Below, in pieces: positions 16,081 through 23,787 of a stretch of 39,549 nucleotides of DNA. Source of the DNA: Planctomycetota bacterium (GTDB lineage: Bacteria > Planctomycetota > Brocadiia > Brocadiales > Brocadiaceae); assembly GCA_016188675.1 (NCBI GenBank), contig JACPHJ010000190.1:1-39549 (forward strand), written 5' to 3'. The notes below the pieces were generated by a model. The model was not told the DNA's origin. It ran no database searches and saw only the letters and a list, made by a program, of their open reading frames with translations. The position numbers and the translations under genes were made by a program. Every line of letters starts with the position of its first letter. Positions within the stretch are counted from its first letter, which is position 1.

Positions 16081-17340
16081 CTAGACGCAATCCGAGTGAT
16101 GCATTATTTTTACCGGCAAGTTGATTAATCCTTTATAAGCCGACAGATAATCTTTTTCATTATCATGATATGCTGTAACGTTGAATCGAACGGCATTTGG
16201 CCACACATCATAATCAATTTGACTATCCATACTCCCTATATAAATACTGATAACATAAATGTTCTGAAGAAGTGGAAGAGACTCAAAAAAACATTTCACT
16301 GTACCATTGCCTTCTATAGAACTTATGCCAGTTCCACAATCTGCAGAACGCGCACAGATGAGCCAGATACCGTCTATTGTTTGTATAACAAATCTAAAAT
16401 CCGGGCTATTAACTTTTCTGGCGGCATAATAGTTTATTGTAATACCGATACTACAACCGGTTTTAAAAGTATCTGTCTTTTTCCCGGCAGAATCAGAAAG
16501 ATGTATATCCGTTATTCTAACCTCCCCTGTGCCCCATCGTTTTTCTTGCGGCTTTAATTCTTTAAGTATCATAGCCTTATTCATTTCATTTTCATAATAT
16601 GAAATAACTTCTGGTGTGTGTCCAATTTTTTGAATACAGCCTTTATTTATGAAGAGGGTTTTTTTACACAGCGCTTGCACCCTGTAAATATCGTGAGAGA
16701 CAAAAACAATCGTAGTATGTTCTCTGGATAGAATTTCGTACAGCTTTTCATAACATTTCTTCCGGAAATTCATATCACCTACAGCCAGCACTTCGTCAAT
16801 AAGCAGGATGTCAGGGTTCACATGAATTGCCACTGCAAAACCAAGCCTTGCATACATTCCTGATGAATAATGTTTAATAGGGGTATCGATAAACTGCTCA
16901 AGCTCAGCGAAAGCAACAATACTATCAAATTTTTCATGAATCTCTTTTCTTTTCAAACCCATAATAGAACCGTAGAGATATATATTTTCACGCCCCGTTA
17001 ACTCATGATGAAAACCCGCCCCGAGTTCTATCAAGGCCGAAATCTTCCCGTCAGTAATTATTTTTCCCGAAGTAGGCTCGATGGTATTGGCCAAAAGTTT
17101 TAAGATAGTGCTTTTACCTGCCCCATTTGGGCCGACAACGCCAATGGCCTCACCCTGCTTTACTTCGAAATTGATATTTTTTAATGCGTAAAAATCTTCA
17201 CTCTTACTGGACAGGGAATCTGGAGTACCAGTAATATAGTTTACGATTTGGGATACATAGTCCCTAAATCCACTGAGGTTCATATAACCCAGGTTATATT
17301 TTTTCGATACGTTTTCGAATTTGATTACGGTCTTAGACAT
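16081..17340 (-). CDS. wzt: Polysaccharide ABC exporter ATPase, Wzt type with C-terminal domain
   Basis: The 419-residue product has an ATPase domain (residues 1 to about 245) with Walker A GPNGAGKST (70-78), signature SSGMYARLG (159-167) and Walker B ILLIDEVLAVGD (178-189), the polysaccharide/teichoic acid subclass. A C-terminal beta-rich domain (about 260-405) is like the Wzt domain that recognises the terminal modification of O-polysaccharide chains. With the adjacent permease it should export a lipid-linked glycan from the cytoplasm. The presence of the extra domain suggests a capped, perhaps methylated, glycan; two or more methyltransferases are encoded nearby. It starts 2 bases after the permease stop. 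Confidence 0.9.
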   Translation of the reverse strand: MSKTVIKFENVSKKYNLGYMNLSGFRDYVSQIVNYITGTPDSLSSKSEDFYALKNINFEVKQGEAIGVVGPNGAGKSTILKLLANTIEPTSGKIITDGKISALIELGAGFHHELTGRENIYLYGSIMGLKRKEIHEKFDSIVAFAELEQFIDTPIKHYSSGMYARLGFAVAIHVNPDILLIDEVLAVGDMNFRKKCYEKLYEILSREHTTIVFVSHDIYRVQALCKKTLFINKGCIQKIGHTPEVISYYENEMNKAMILKELKPQEKRWGTGEVRITDIHLSDSAGKKTDTFKTGCSIGITINYYAARKVNSPDFRFVIQTIDGIWLICARSADCGTGISSIEGNGTVKCFFESLPLLQNIYVISIYIGSMDSQIDYDVWPNAVRFNVTAYHDNEKDYLSAYKGLINLPVKIMHHSDCV

Positions 17341-17342
17341 TT

Positions 17343-18125
17343 TTATATTGCATCGGCGAATTTCATTTCTACCTTTTTAAAAAACCAGTACGCCAAACTA
17401 CAGGTAATTAACGATATAATAAATGCCATGCCCAGGTATTTCATGTCGGGAGGATTCCTGTATAAAATGACATTGCGATATGAATCCATAATACATGACA
17501 TGGGATTTAACATGTAGATAGATAAATATTTTGCAGGGACTATAGTCGTCGGGTACACCACAGGAGTGGCAAACATCCAGAGCTGTAAACCTAGCGGGAC
17601 GACATAACGAACGTCCCTAAAAAACACAATGACGGCAGAGCCAAAAAAGGCGATTCCGAGGGTAAATAGAATTTGGATACAAACAATGAAAGGCACAAAA
17701 ATAACATACCAGCTAATCTGAATATGGTAGTAAAACATCATGAAAACAAAAAGAATCCCTGCAACCAGGAAATCAAGAAAACAGGATAGTATGGACGCTA
17801 TCGGGAAGATTTCTCTGGGAAAGTATATCTTGGTAATGAGATTGCTATTATTGATAAGACTGGGAATAGCAAAGGTCAGGGAGGATGCAAAAAATGACCA
17901 TGGCAGTAAAGAACAATATGAAAAAATGGGATATGGTGTACCATCAGTCCTGATGTGTAAGAATTTCGAAAAAATCACCGTGAATATCAACATCAGAGAT
18001 AATGGCTGGATAATTGCCCATGTCGTGCCTAAAAGTGACTGCTTGTATCGCGCCTTGATGTCCCGGAGGGCAATATTTATGAGTAGTTCGTGATATGAAA
18101 ATATTTTTTTAACATGCGTTAACAT
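17343..18125 (-). CDS. wzm: Polysaccharide ABC exporter permease, Wzm type (ABC-2)
   Basis: This 260-residue inner-membrane protein has six hydrophobic segments and the family stretches RDIKARYKQSLLGTTWAIIQPL (about residues 19-40) and FFRDVRYVVPLGLQLWMFATPVVYP. It forms the channel for the glycan exporter with the Wzt ATPase. The gene begins 7 bases after the tusA stop, so glycan export and the sulfur-carrier gene probably share a transcript. No clear ribosome-binding site is visible. Confidence 0.92.
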   Translation of the reverse strand: MLTHVKKIFSYHELLINIALRDIKARYKQSLLGTTWAIIQPLSLMLIFTVIFSKFLHIRTDGTPYPIFSYCSLLPWSFFASSLTFAIPSLINNSNLITKIYFPREIFPIASILSCFLDFLVAGILFVFMMFYYHIQISWYVIFVPFIVCIQILFTLGIAFFGSAVIVFFRDVRYVVPLGLQLWMFATPVVYPTTIVPAKYLSIYMLNPMSCIMDSYRNVILYRNPPDMKYLGMAFIISLITCSLAYWFFKKVEMKFADAI

Positions 18126-18132
18126 CTGAGGA

Positions 18133-18363
18133 TTATTTTAACCTTCTGATAAAGACGTGAATCTCCCCCTCCGCTTCTTCGATATCCAGGAGTTCATTTC
18201 CTGTGGTGTTACACCAGGAGACAATATCCTTTTTAATACCTTCATCAGTAGCGACGACCTTGAGTACCTTGCCTACTTCAACATCTTTGATTTTACTTGC
18301 CGTTTTAAAAATAGGCATAGGGCACATAAGGCCGTAACAATCCAGGGTTTCATCAGCTTTCAT
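18133..18363 (-). CDS. tusA: TusA/SirA-family sulfur carrier
   Basis: This 76-residue protein has the hallmark LDCYGLMCPMPIFK, with the persulfide-carrying cysteine at C14 in CPMP and another at C9. DIVSWC (C51) is a further usual position. TusA-like proteins accept sulfane sulfur from cysteine desulfurases and pass it to tRNA thiolation, cofactor synthesis or sulfur metabolism. Here an IscU gene and an IscS-like gene lie upstream on the same strand. That IscS-like protein lacks desulfurase residues, so the sulfur donor must come from elsewhere. Confidence 0.88.
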   Translation of the reverse strand: MKADETLDCYGLMCPMPIFKTASKIKDVEVGKVLKVVATDEGIKKDIVSWCNTTGNELLDIEEAEGEIHVFIRRLK

Positions 18364-18381
18364 ATGAATTTACATCTCAAT

Positions 18382-18582
18382 AATTCCCCCTTAAAAAAGG
18401 GGGTCAGGGGGTTGTCTTTACTTCTATAAATTTTTCTACTGTTTTTCTTCAAATTCTTCAATATGAACGTGTACTGTTGTTTCAAGGTTTCCTTGAAAGG
18501 GTTTTTAGTTTTGGGTTATAGTAAATTTTCATTTTGTTATGGTTCTCTACAACCCCCTACCCCCCTTTTCTAAGGGGGAATT
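18382..18582. repeat. Inverted pair of 34-bp repeats in the iscU-tusA gap
   Basis: The left copy (18382-18415) contains AATTCCCCCTTAAAAAAGGG followed by GGTCAGGGGGTTGT. The right copy (18549-18582) is the same element in reverse orientation with three base differences. It begins directly at the iscU stop codon. About 133 bases lie between them, including a small hairpin TTTCAAGG-TTT-CCTTGAAA (18480-18498) followed by GGGTTTTT. The two copies could pair into a long stem in the mRNA. They belong to the same dispersed family as the elements near 2045. There is no gene in the gap 18364-18581. Confidence 0.65.
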
Positions 18583-19007
18583 TAGTGCCCGTGATGTTCA
18601 TCGTGAGCATGTGCCTTCTTTTTCTCGAGACCTTTGCCGGTTGTCTTCTTGAGATAATCATCAATGGCTGCCTCAATGGCCTCTTCAGCAAGCACGGAGC
18701 AATGCATCTTAGCCGGGGGCAGTCCGCCTAATGCCTCAGCCACTGCCTTGTTAGTGAGCTTTAAGGCCTCATCTACGGTCTTTCCCTTAATCATTTCAGT
18801 GGAAATGCTGCTGGTAGCTATCGCAGCGCCGCAACCGAAGGTCTTGAATTTCACATCTACAATTACGTTATTCTCGACCTTAATGGACATCTTCATAATA
18901 TCGCCACAAGCCGGGTTTCCAACCTCTCCCACACCACTAGCATCGGGGAATTCTCCTACATTACGAGGGTTTGCAAAATGATCCATGACCTTTGGACTAT
19001 ACTGCAT
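18582..19007 (-). CDS. iscU: Iron-sulfur cluster scaffold IscU (NifU N-terminal type)
   Basis: The 141-residue product carries all scaffold ligands: C34 and D36 (NPACGD), C59 (FGCG), H102 and C103, plus the chaperone-recognition motif LPPAK (96-100). These assemble Fe-S clusters in the cytoplasm. The tail after residue 125 is Lys- and His-rich and ends HAHDEHHGH, an uncommon extension that may bind metal. ATG 19007 is chosen because AAGGAG lies six bases before it; a TTG at 19013 abuts that site and is rejected. It follows the Uma2 gene by 15 bases. Confidence 0.92.
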   Translation of the reverse strand: MQYSPKVMDHFANPRNVGEFPDASGVGEVGNPACGDIMKMSIKVENNVIVDVKFKTFGCGAAIATSSISTEMIKGKTVDEALKLTNKAVAEALGGLPPAKMHCSVLAEEAIEAAIDDYLKKTTGKGLEKKKAHAHDEHHGH

Positions 19008-19022
19008 ACACAACTCCTTATT

Positions 19023-19574
19023 TTAAAATATCTCTTTTAATACTATTTTCAAGCCTTTCAGGGAAGGCGATACGAGTTCTTCAGTTTTCTTATACGCACA
19101 ATAAAGTTGATAAGCATTATCTTCCAGGATATAAACCTCTATCTCTTCCTCTTCCGGAATTACTATCCAATACTCTTTTACACTAAATCTTGCATAAAGT
19201 CTCTTCTTTTGCACCATATCTCTGTAAACACTATTCTCTGAGATTATTTCTACAACAAGATCAGGCGCACCTTGCATGTTCTTTTCCCCTATAATATTCA
19301 ATCTATCCTTCGATATGAAGAATATATCCGGCTGAACAACATTTTCTTCGTTTAAAAATACATCACATGGGGCACAAAATACTTTGCCAAGATCATTTAT
19401 CGTAGCAAAATTTTTAACTCTAAAAGCAAGTTCAATGGAAACAGACTGATGTTTTGGAGTCGGGGATGGTGTCATGAGTAATTCTCCATTAATAAGTTCA
19501 TACCTCTTATCATCGGAAACCTTAATATAATCCTCGTATGTATATTTTTTCTTTTCAACCGCAATGGTCGCCAT
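19023..19574 (-). CDS. Uma2-family PD-(D/E)XK nuclease-like protein
   Basis: This 183-residue protein begins MATIAVEKKKYTYEDYIKV. It shows YELINGELLMTPSPTPKHQ, VQPDIFFIS and APDLVVEIISENS with downstream lysines, the arrangement of the Uma2 (DUF820) branch of restriction-endonuclease-like folds. The family is very abundant in cyanobacteria and planctomycetes and its function is not established. The start is ATG 19574 with an excellent AAGGAGG. The open frame further upstream (to 19622) runs into a palindromic repeat and is rejected. It sits inside the iscS-like/iscU gene pair. Confidence 0.82.
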   Translation of the reverse strand: MATIAVEKKKYTYEDYIKVSDDKRYELINGELLMTPSPTPKHQSVSIELAFRVKNFATINDLGKVFCAPCDVFLNEENVVQPDIFFISKDRLNIIGEKNMQGAPDLVVEIISENSVYRDMVQKKRLYARFSVKEYWIVIPEEEEIEVYILEDNAYQLYCAYKKTEELVSPSLKGLKIVLKEIF

Positions 19575-19599
19575 GACATACCTCCTTAAATTACGTCTT

Positions 19600-19643
19600 A
19601 CCCACCCCTCAATCCCCTCCAAGGAGGGGATTGAGGGGTGGGT
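19600..19643. repeat. 44-base palindromic repeat between uma2 and the iscS-like gene
   Basis: Two exactly complementary 21-base arms (19600-19620 and 19623-19643) flank a two-base spacer AA; the core reads CCCCTCCAAGGAGGGG. It begins 20 bases beyond the stop of the iscS-like gene. A stem this long could block read-through and lower expression of uma2-iscU relative to the iscS-like gene, or protect the upstream mRNA. Similar C/G-run palindromes occur elsewhere in the window. Confidence 0.75.
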
Positions 19644-19663
19644 TGAAATTCCTCAACATTAAA

Positions 19664-20830
19664 TTATTTCTTTTGGTTATATAAGGGAGACATTTGCCTT
19701 AAACGTTCAACAATGGGTGGTAATTTTTCTAGCACGTGGTTAACATCTGACTCGGAATTATCAATCCCCAGGCTGAAAAGCACCGTCCCCTGCGCAAGCG
19801 CTGCATCAACACCAGTGGCCATGATGACGTGAGACGCCTTCAGCGACCGGGAAGTACACGCAGAACCGCTTGAAATAGCAATCCCTTGCATATCCAGAAA
19901 TAATAATATGGATTCACCTTCAATATATTCTATACACAAACTGAGGTTTCCCGGCAAACGATTTGTCGGATGGCCATTGACAAACACATGACTGACGTTC
20001 TTTAGGATACCGTCTCTCAACTGATCTCGCAAGCGCTGAACTTTATTCATGCGCTGTAGCATTTCTGATTTTGCCAGTTCAGCCGCCTTGCCCATGCCAA
20101 CAATACCAATAACATTTTCCGTTCCTGCCCTGCGGCCACCCTCCTGGACTCCACCCTCCATAAAGGGAAGTATTCTTACCCCTTCCCTGAGATACAGCGC
20201 CCCAATCCCTGACGGGCCGTTAAATTGATTAGCTGACATACTTAATGCATCAACATGGGCATCCAGAACATCAATAGGTATATTTCCCGCTGCCGCAACC
20301 GCATCCGTATGAAAAACAATACCCTTCTCCTTCGTAATAGCCCCAATTTCTTTGATTGGTTCAATCGTTCCGATCTCGCCATTGGCATACATAACAGACA
20401 CCATCGTTGTAGTTGGTTTAATGGCCTTTTTAACGTCGTCCGGATTTACCATGCCATACTTATCAACGGGCAAGCAAGTAACTTCATATCCCGATTTCTC
20501 AAGTGACTTTAAGGGATTAAGCACAGAAAAATGTTCAATCTGCGTAGTGATAATGTGGTTTCCCTTCTTTTTGTGGGAAGCAAGTATCCCCTTTACGGCA
20601 AAATTGTTGGCCTCGGTGCCGCTCGATGTGAAGATGATTTCATTCGGTTTTGCATGAATAAGGCTGGACACCTGTCCACGCGCAGTCTGTATTGCCTCAC
20701 TTGTAAGCCTTCCGAATTGATGCAAATTGGAAGGATTGCCAAAACCCTCCTTTAAAAACGGTATCATAGCCTCAACTACCGTTGGGTGCACGGGTGTACC
20801 CGATGCGTTGTCCATATATATTTTTTCCAT
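19664..20830 (-). CDS. IscS/NifS-like class V aminotransferase-fold protein lacking the PLP lysine
   Basis: The 388-residue protein aligns over its whole length with IscS/NifS cysteine desulfurases: GNPSNLHQFG, FTSSGTEANN, H100 in IEHFS, D176 in FHTDA, GGRRAGTEN and the mobile-loop Cys325 in SSGSACTSRS. However, the usual S-x-H-K site reads S199-A-N201-Q202, so both the PLP-stacking histidine position and the Schiff-base lysine are replaced. The PLP-contacting Gln is Ala179, and the substrate-carboxylate Arg (usually SSIRFSLG) is Leu352. The reading frame is intact and all changes are clean codons (AAT, CAA, CTT). It is therefore probably not a desulfurase but a structural or cluster-ligand partner of IscU, as for the lysine-less Archaeoglobus fulgidus IscS. 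A gene for an active desulfurase should exist elsewhere. Confidence 0.85.
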   Translation of the reverse strand: MEKIYMDNASGTPVHPTVVEAMIPFLKEGFGNPSNLHQFGRLTSEAIQTARGQVSSLIHAKPNEIIFTSSGTEANNFAVKGILASHKKKGNHIITTQIEHFSVLNPLKSLEKSGYEVTCLPVDKYGMVNPDDVKKAIKPTTTMVSVMYANGEIGTIEPIKEIGAITKEKGIVFHTDAVAAAGNIPIDVLDAHVDALSMSANQFNGPSGIGALYLREGVRILPFMEGGVQEGGRRAGTENVIGIVGMGKAAELAKSEMLQRMNKVQRLRDQLRDGILKNVSHVFVNGHPTNRLPGNLSLCIEYIEGESILLFLDMQGIAISSGSACTSRSLKASHVIMATGVDAALAQGTVLFSLGIDNSESDVNHVLEKLPPIVERLRQMSPLYNQKK

Positions 20831-20851
20831 GAGATGTTTTTCCTTTTCAAG

Positions 20852-23059
20852 TTATTCTTTTATTTTTTCTAATTTTGCGTATGCCAACATCAGATGTTTT
20901 GTTCCACCAATATTAAAGCTAACCTTAACACTTGCCTTTTCCCTGCTGCCGGACACTTCCAGTATCCTTCCAATACCAAAAATGGGATGTCTGACTACTT
21001 CTCCACTCGAAAAGGATATAGATTCTTCAGATGACGGGATTGTCAAATCAGAGGTATCTATATCATTAAAATCAAATTTAAGCAATGTTTCGTGGGTTGT
21101 CCGGTTGTTTGCGTTAAAACTATCGAAAGAATAATTACGATTTGCCCTGTCAATCTTATCTACAATTTCCTCCGGAATCTCATCTAAGAATCTTGAGGCA
21201 ATGCAAGGATTCATCTGTCCATAACGCGTCCGCCGCCTGGCATGTGAGAGAAAAAGTTCTTTCATTGCTCGTGTAATACCCACATAACAGAGCCTGCGCT
21301 CCTCTTCAATCTCTTCATCCGAATCACGGGATTCAGAATGCGGCAACAGTCCCTCCTCCATCCCCGTAATGAAGACAACGGGGAACTCCAATCCCTTGGC
21401 GGTATGCAGTGTCATGAGGGTCACAGCATCAACGTCGCCTTCCAATTCATCCGCATCAGAAACCAACGCCACCTCCTCCAGAAATCCTTGCAAAGAACCT
21501 TCGTAATAATTTTCGTCATATTCATGGGCGGCATTCACCAGTTCTTCTACGTTGGCAATGCGGTCTTTCGATTCCTTTTCGTCAGATTCGCGGAGAAATT
21601 CTATATACTTCGTTTCTTCAATCATGCGCCTGACAATATCTTCAACGGGGGATTTTGGCAGTCGTTGTAATCTTGCAATGAGTTCGTAAAATCCTTTTAC
21701 CAGCATGGCGGTCTTGCCTTTGATATCCGGTATTGCATCAACATTCCGTACGGCATGAAAAAGGCTTGTACCTTGCGCGACAGCCCAGTCTGCCAGTCTT
21801 TTAACAGTAGTATTTCCTATGCCGCGCACGGGTGTGTTGATTATGCGTTCAAGCGCTACTTCGTCATGGGGATTCATGCACAGTCTGAGATACGACAGGA
21901 TATCTTTAATTTCCTTCCTTTGATAAAATTCCACACCACCAATAATCGTGTAAGGAATGCCGTAATTTCTCAAAGAAATTTCCAGCACACGGGACTGGGC
22001 ATTGGTGCGGTAAAACAACGCAATATCCGAATATTTTGTATCCTTATTGGCAAATTCTCTTATTAGTTTTGCGATCTCGTCAGCTTCGCCGTGTTCGTCT
22101 TCACAGGAGACGACCTTGAGCTTTTCGCCTTGAATATTTTCCGTCCATATGTTTTTTTGTTTCCGATATTTGTTTTGCTGAATTACGCTGGAAGCAGCAT
22201 GAAGGATGTGTTTTGTAGAGCGGTAATTTTGTTCTAACAGCACCACCCTTGCATCAGGATAGTCCTTCTCAAAATCCATAATATTCCGGATATCTGCCCC
22301 ACGCCAGCCATAAATAGACTGATCCGGGTCGCCCGTTACGCAGATGTTTCTATATTTGCCAGCCAGAAGTCGTGTAATGGTATACTGGGCATAATTGGTA
22401 TCCTGATATTCATCCACAAGAATAAACTTAAATTTGTCCTGATACATCTCAAGAATATCAGGATGTTTCTTGAAAAGTTCTATAGACTTCACCAGGAGGT
22501 CATCAAAATCCAGGGCATTATTTGCTTTAAGGATGGACTCATATTTCGTATAAATTTGGGCAACCGTGCGATTGTAATAACCAGACGCTGTCGAGGCGAA
22601 GGCTTCCGGCCCAATGAGTTTATTCTTGGCGTTACTAATAGAACCGGCAATGGTACGGGGCTTCCATTGTGCAGTATCCAGTTGAAGTTCGGTCATAATG
22701 GATTTCACCCGGCTTAGCTGGTCGAGCGTATCGTAAATAGTAAAATCCCGTGAATACCCCAATCTGTCTATATTGCTTCTCAAAATTCTCGAACACATCT
22801 TGTGAAAGGTAGAAACCCAAAGCCCTTTATGTAATGAGAACTGTTTTACACGGTCAAGCATTTCATCGGCTGCCTTATTGGTAAAGGTAATGGCCAGGAT
22901 GTTGTAGGGATTTACACCCTGAGACATCAAATGACCGATGCGGCGTGTAATCACGCGGGTTTTCCCGCTGCCAGCCCCCGCCACCACCAAAAGTGGTCCC
23001 TCTATATGGGTAATAGCCTCTCGCTGTTTGTCGGTAACGTCATTCAACAGAGTCATCAT
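20852..23059 (-). CDS. pcrA: UvrD/PcrA-type ATP-dependent DNA helicase
   Basis: The 735-residue superfamily 1 helicase (3'-5') acts in repair and replication-transcription conflicts. Motifs are in order: Walker A AGAGSGKT (27-34), TFTNKAADEM, motif II ILVDEYQDTN, motif III GDPDQSIYGWRGA, motif IV EQNYRS, motif V LMTLHTAKGLEFPVVFITGMEEGLLPH and motif VI EERRLCYVGITRA. The C-terminal end (VVRHPIFGIGRILEV) matches the Tudor-like domain of PcrA that contacts RNA polymerase. Length is normal. The start overlaps the preceding stop as ATGA (23059-23056), and the iscS-like gene follows after 21 bases. Confidence 0.94.
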   Translation of the reverse strand: MMTLLNDVTDKQREAITHIEGPLLVVAGAGSGKTRVITRRIGHLMSQGVNPYNILAITFTNKAADEMLDRVKQFSLHKGLWVSTFHKMCSRILRSNIDRLGYSRDFTIYDTLDQLSRVKSIMTELQLDTAQWKPRTIAGSISNAKNKLIGPEAFASTASGYYNRTVAQIYTKYESILKANNALDFDDLLVKSIELFKKHPDILEMYQDKFKFILVDEYQDTNYAQYTITRLLAGKYRNICVTGDPDQSIYGWRGADIRNIMDFEKDYPDARVVLLEQNYRSTKHILHAASSVIQQNKYRKQKNIWTENIQGEKLKVVSCEDEHGEADEIAKLIREFANKDTKYSDIALFYRTNAQSRVLEISLRNYGIPYTIIGGVEFYQRKEIKDILSYLRLCMNPHDEVALERIINTPVRGIGNTTVKRLADWAVAQGTSLFHAVRNVDAIPDIKGKTAMLVKGFYELIARLQRLPKSPVEDIVRRMIEETKYIEFLRESDEKESKDRIANVEELVNAAHEYDENYYEGSLQGFLEEVALVSDADELEGDVDAVTLMTLHTAKGLEFPVVFITGMEEGLLPHSESRDSDEEIEEERRLCYVGITRAMKELFLSHARRRTRYGQMNPCIASRFLDEIPEEIVDKIDRANRNYSFDSFNANNRTTHETLLKFDFNDIDTSDLTIPSSEESISFSSGEVVRHPIFGIGRILEVSGSREKASVKVSFNIGGTKHLMLAYAKLEKIKE

Positions 23060-23772
23060 GGAAGTTTTTTTGCAATCAGGCTCGCAATAGCTTTTTTGTT
23101 GTTTAAAACGAGTTCCTGATAATAAATAATTTTAAGGTCTTTAAACAGGTTTAAAAGTTCGTTGGATTTTAGCAAGTAATCTTTATTTTTTGGGCCTTCA
23201 AGCCCCCGTTCCCAGTTCTCGATAGTGTACGTCTCATATATAATCATTCCGCCGGGTTTTAGCGCCTCTTTCATCTGAGGAACAAGGCCGCGCTGAAGAT
23301 AATAAAAACATGCAATCACATCATAAGTATCTTTGGGTAATTTGTACGTCTCCAAATCGGCAACAAAGGCATTTATCTTTACATTATTCTCTTTAGCCAG
23401 ACCCTGAGCTTTTTTGATAGCTATTTCGGAAATATCACAGCCATCCACATCAAACCCATTTTTTGCCAGGAATACGGCATTGCGCCCCTCGCCCATTGCA
23501 ATATCCAGCGCCTTTCCTCCGGGCAGGAGATTGATATGTTCACTTAAAAACTCTACCGGCTCTTTGCCAAAGATATAAGCCTCCGTTTCGTACTTTTTAT
23601 CCCAAAACATCTTGTCCGGTTCACCTGCAAACGACGAGGACAAAACATGGCTTTCTAGAATACAGAAAATTATTATACACGAAAAATTAATAGAATTAGG
23701 AATATATTTTTTGCAATTATACATCATTCCACTGCGCGCCTGATTTGCCATCCGATTATATACGATATTCAA
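23056..23772 (-). CDS. SAM-dependent methyltransferase with apparent signal peptide
   Basis: The product has up to 238 residues. After the first 50 it shows a class I methyltransferase: FWDKKYETEAYIFGKEPVEFL, motif I ALDIAMGEGRNAVFLAKNG, VDGCDIS, and YDVIACFYYLQRG, similar to TehB-like and tellurite-resistance methyltransferases. The N-terminus has lysines, a hydrophobic stretch (NFSCIIIFCIL) and SSSFA-GEP, a good signal-peptide cleavage pattern. This would place a SAM enzyme outside the cytoplasm, which is unusual. The start is uncertain: TTG 23772, ATG 23751, 23727 or 23724, none with a strong ribosome-binding site. It lies 15 bases after purD and overlaps pcrA. Confidence 0.75.
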   Translation of the reverse strand: MNIVYNRMANQARSGMMYNCKKYIPNSINFSCIIIFCILESHVLSSSFAGEPDKMFWDKKYETEAYIFGKEPVEFLSEHINLLPGGKALDIAMGEGRNAVFLAKNGFDVDGCDISEIAIKKAQGLAKENNVKINAFVADLETYKLPKDTYDVIACFYYLQRGLVPQMKEALKPGGMIIYETYTIENWERGLEGPKNKDYLLKSNELLNLFKDLKIIYYQELVLNNKKAIASLIAKKLP

Positions 23773-23787
23773 AAAGCAGCTAAACCG

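Noticed and set aside
19575-19622. Longer N-terminus for the Uma2 protein
   Set aside because: The extra codons lie in the 44-base palindrome and include the AAGGAGG that serves ATG 19574.
19664-20830. Pseudogene status for the IscS-like gene
   Set aside because: The frame is intact over 388 codons, flanking motifs are well kept and the start and stop are normal, so loss of the catalytic residues looks like a change of function rather than decay.
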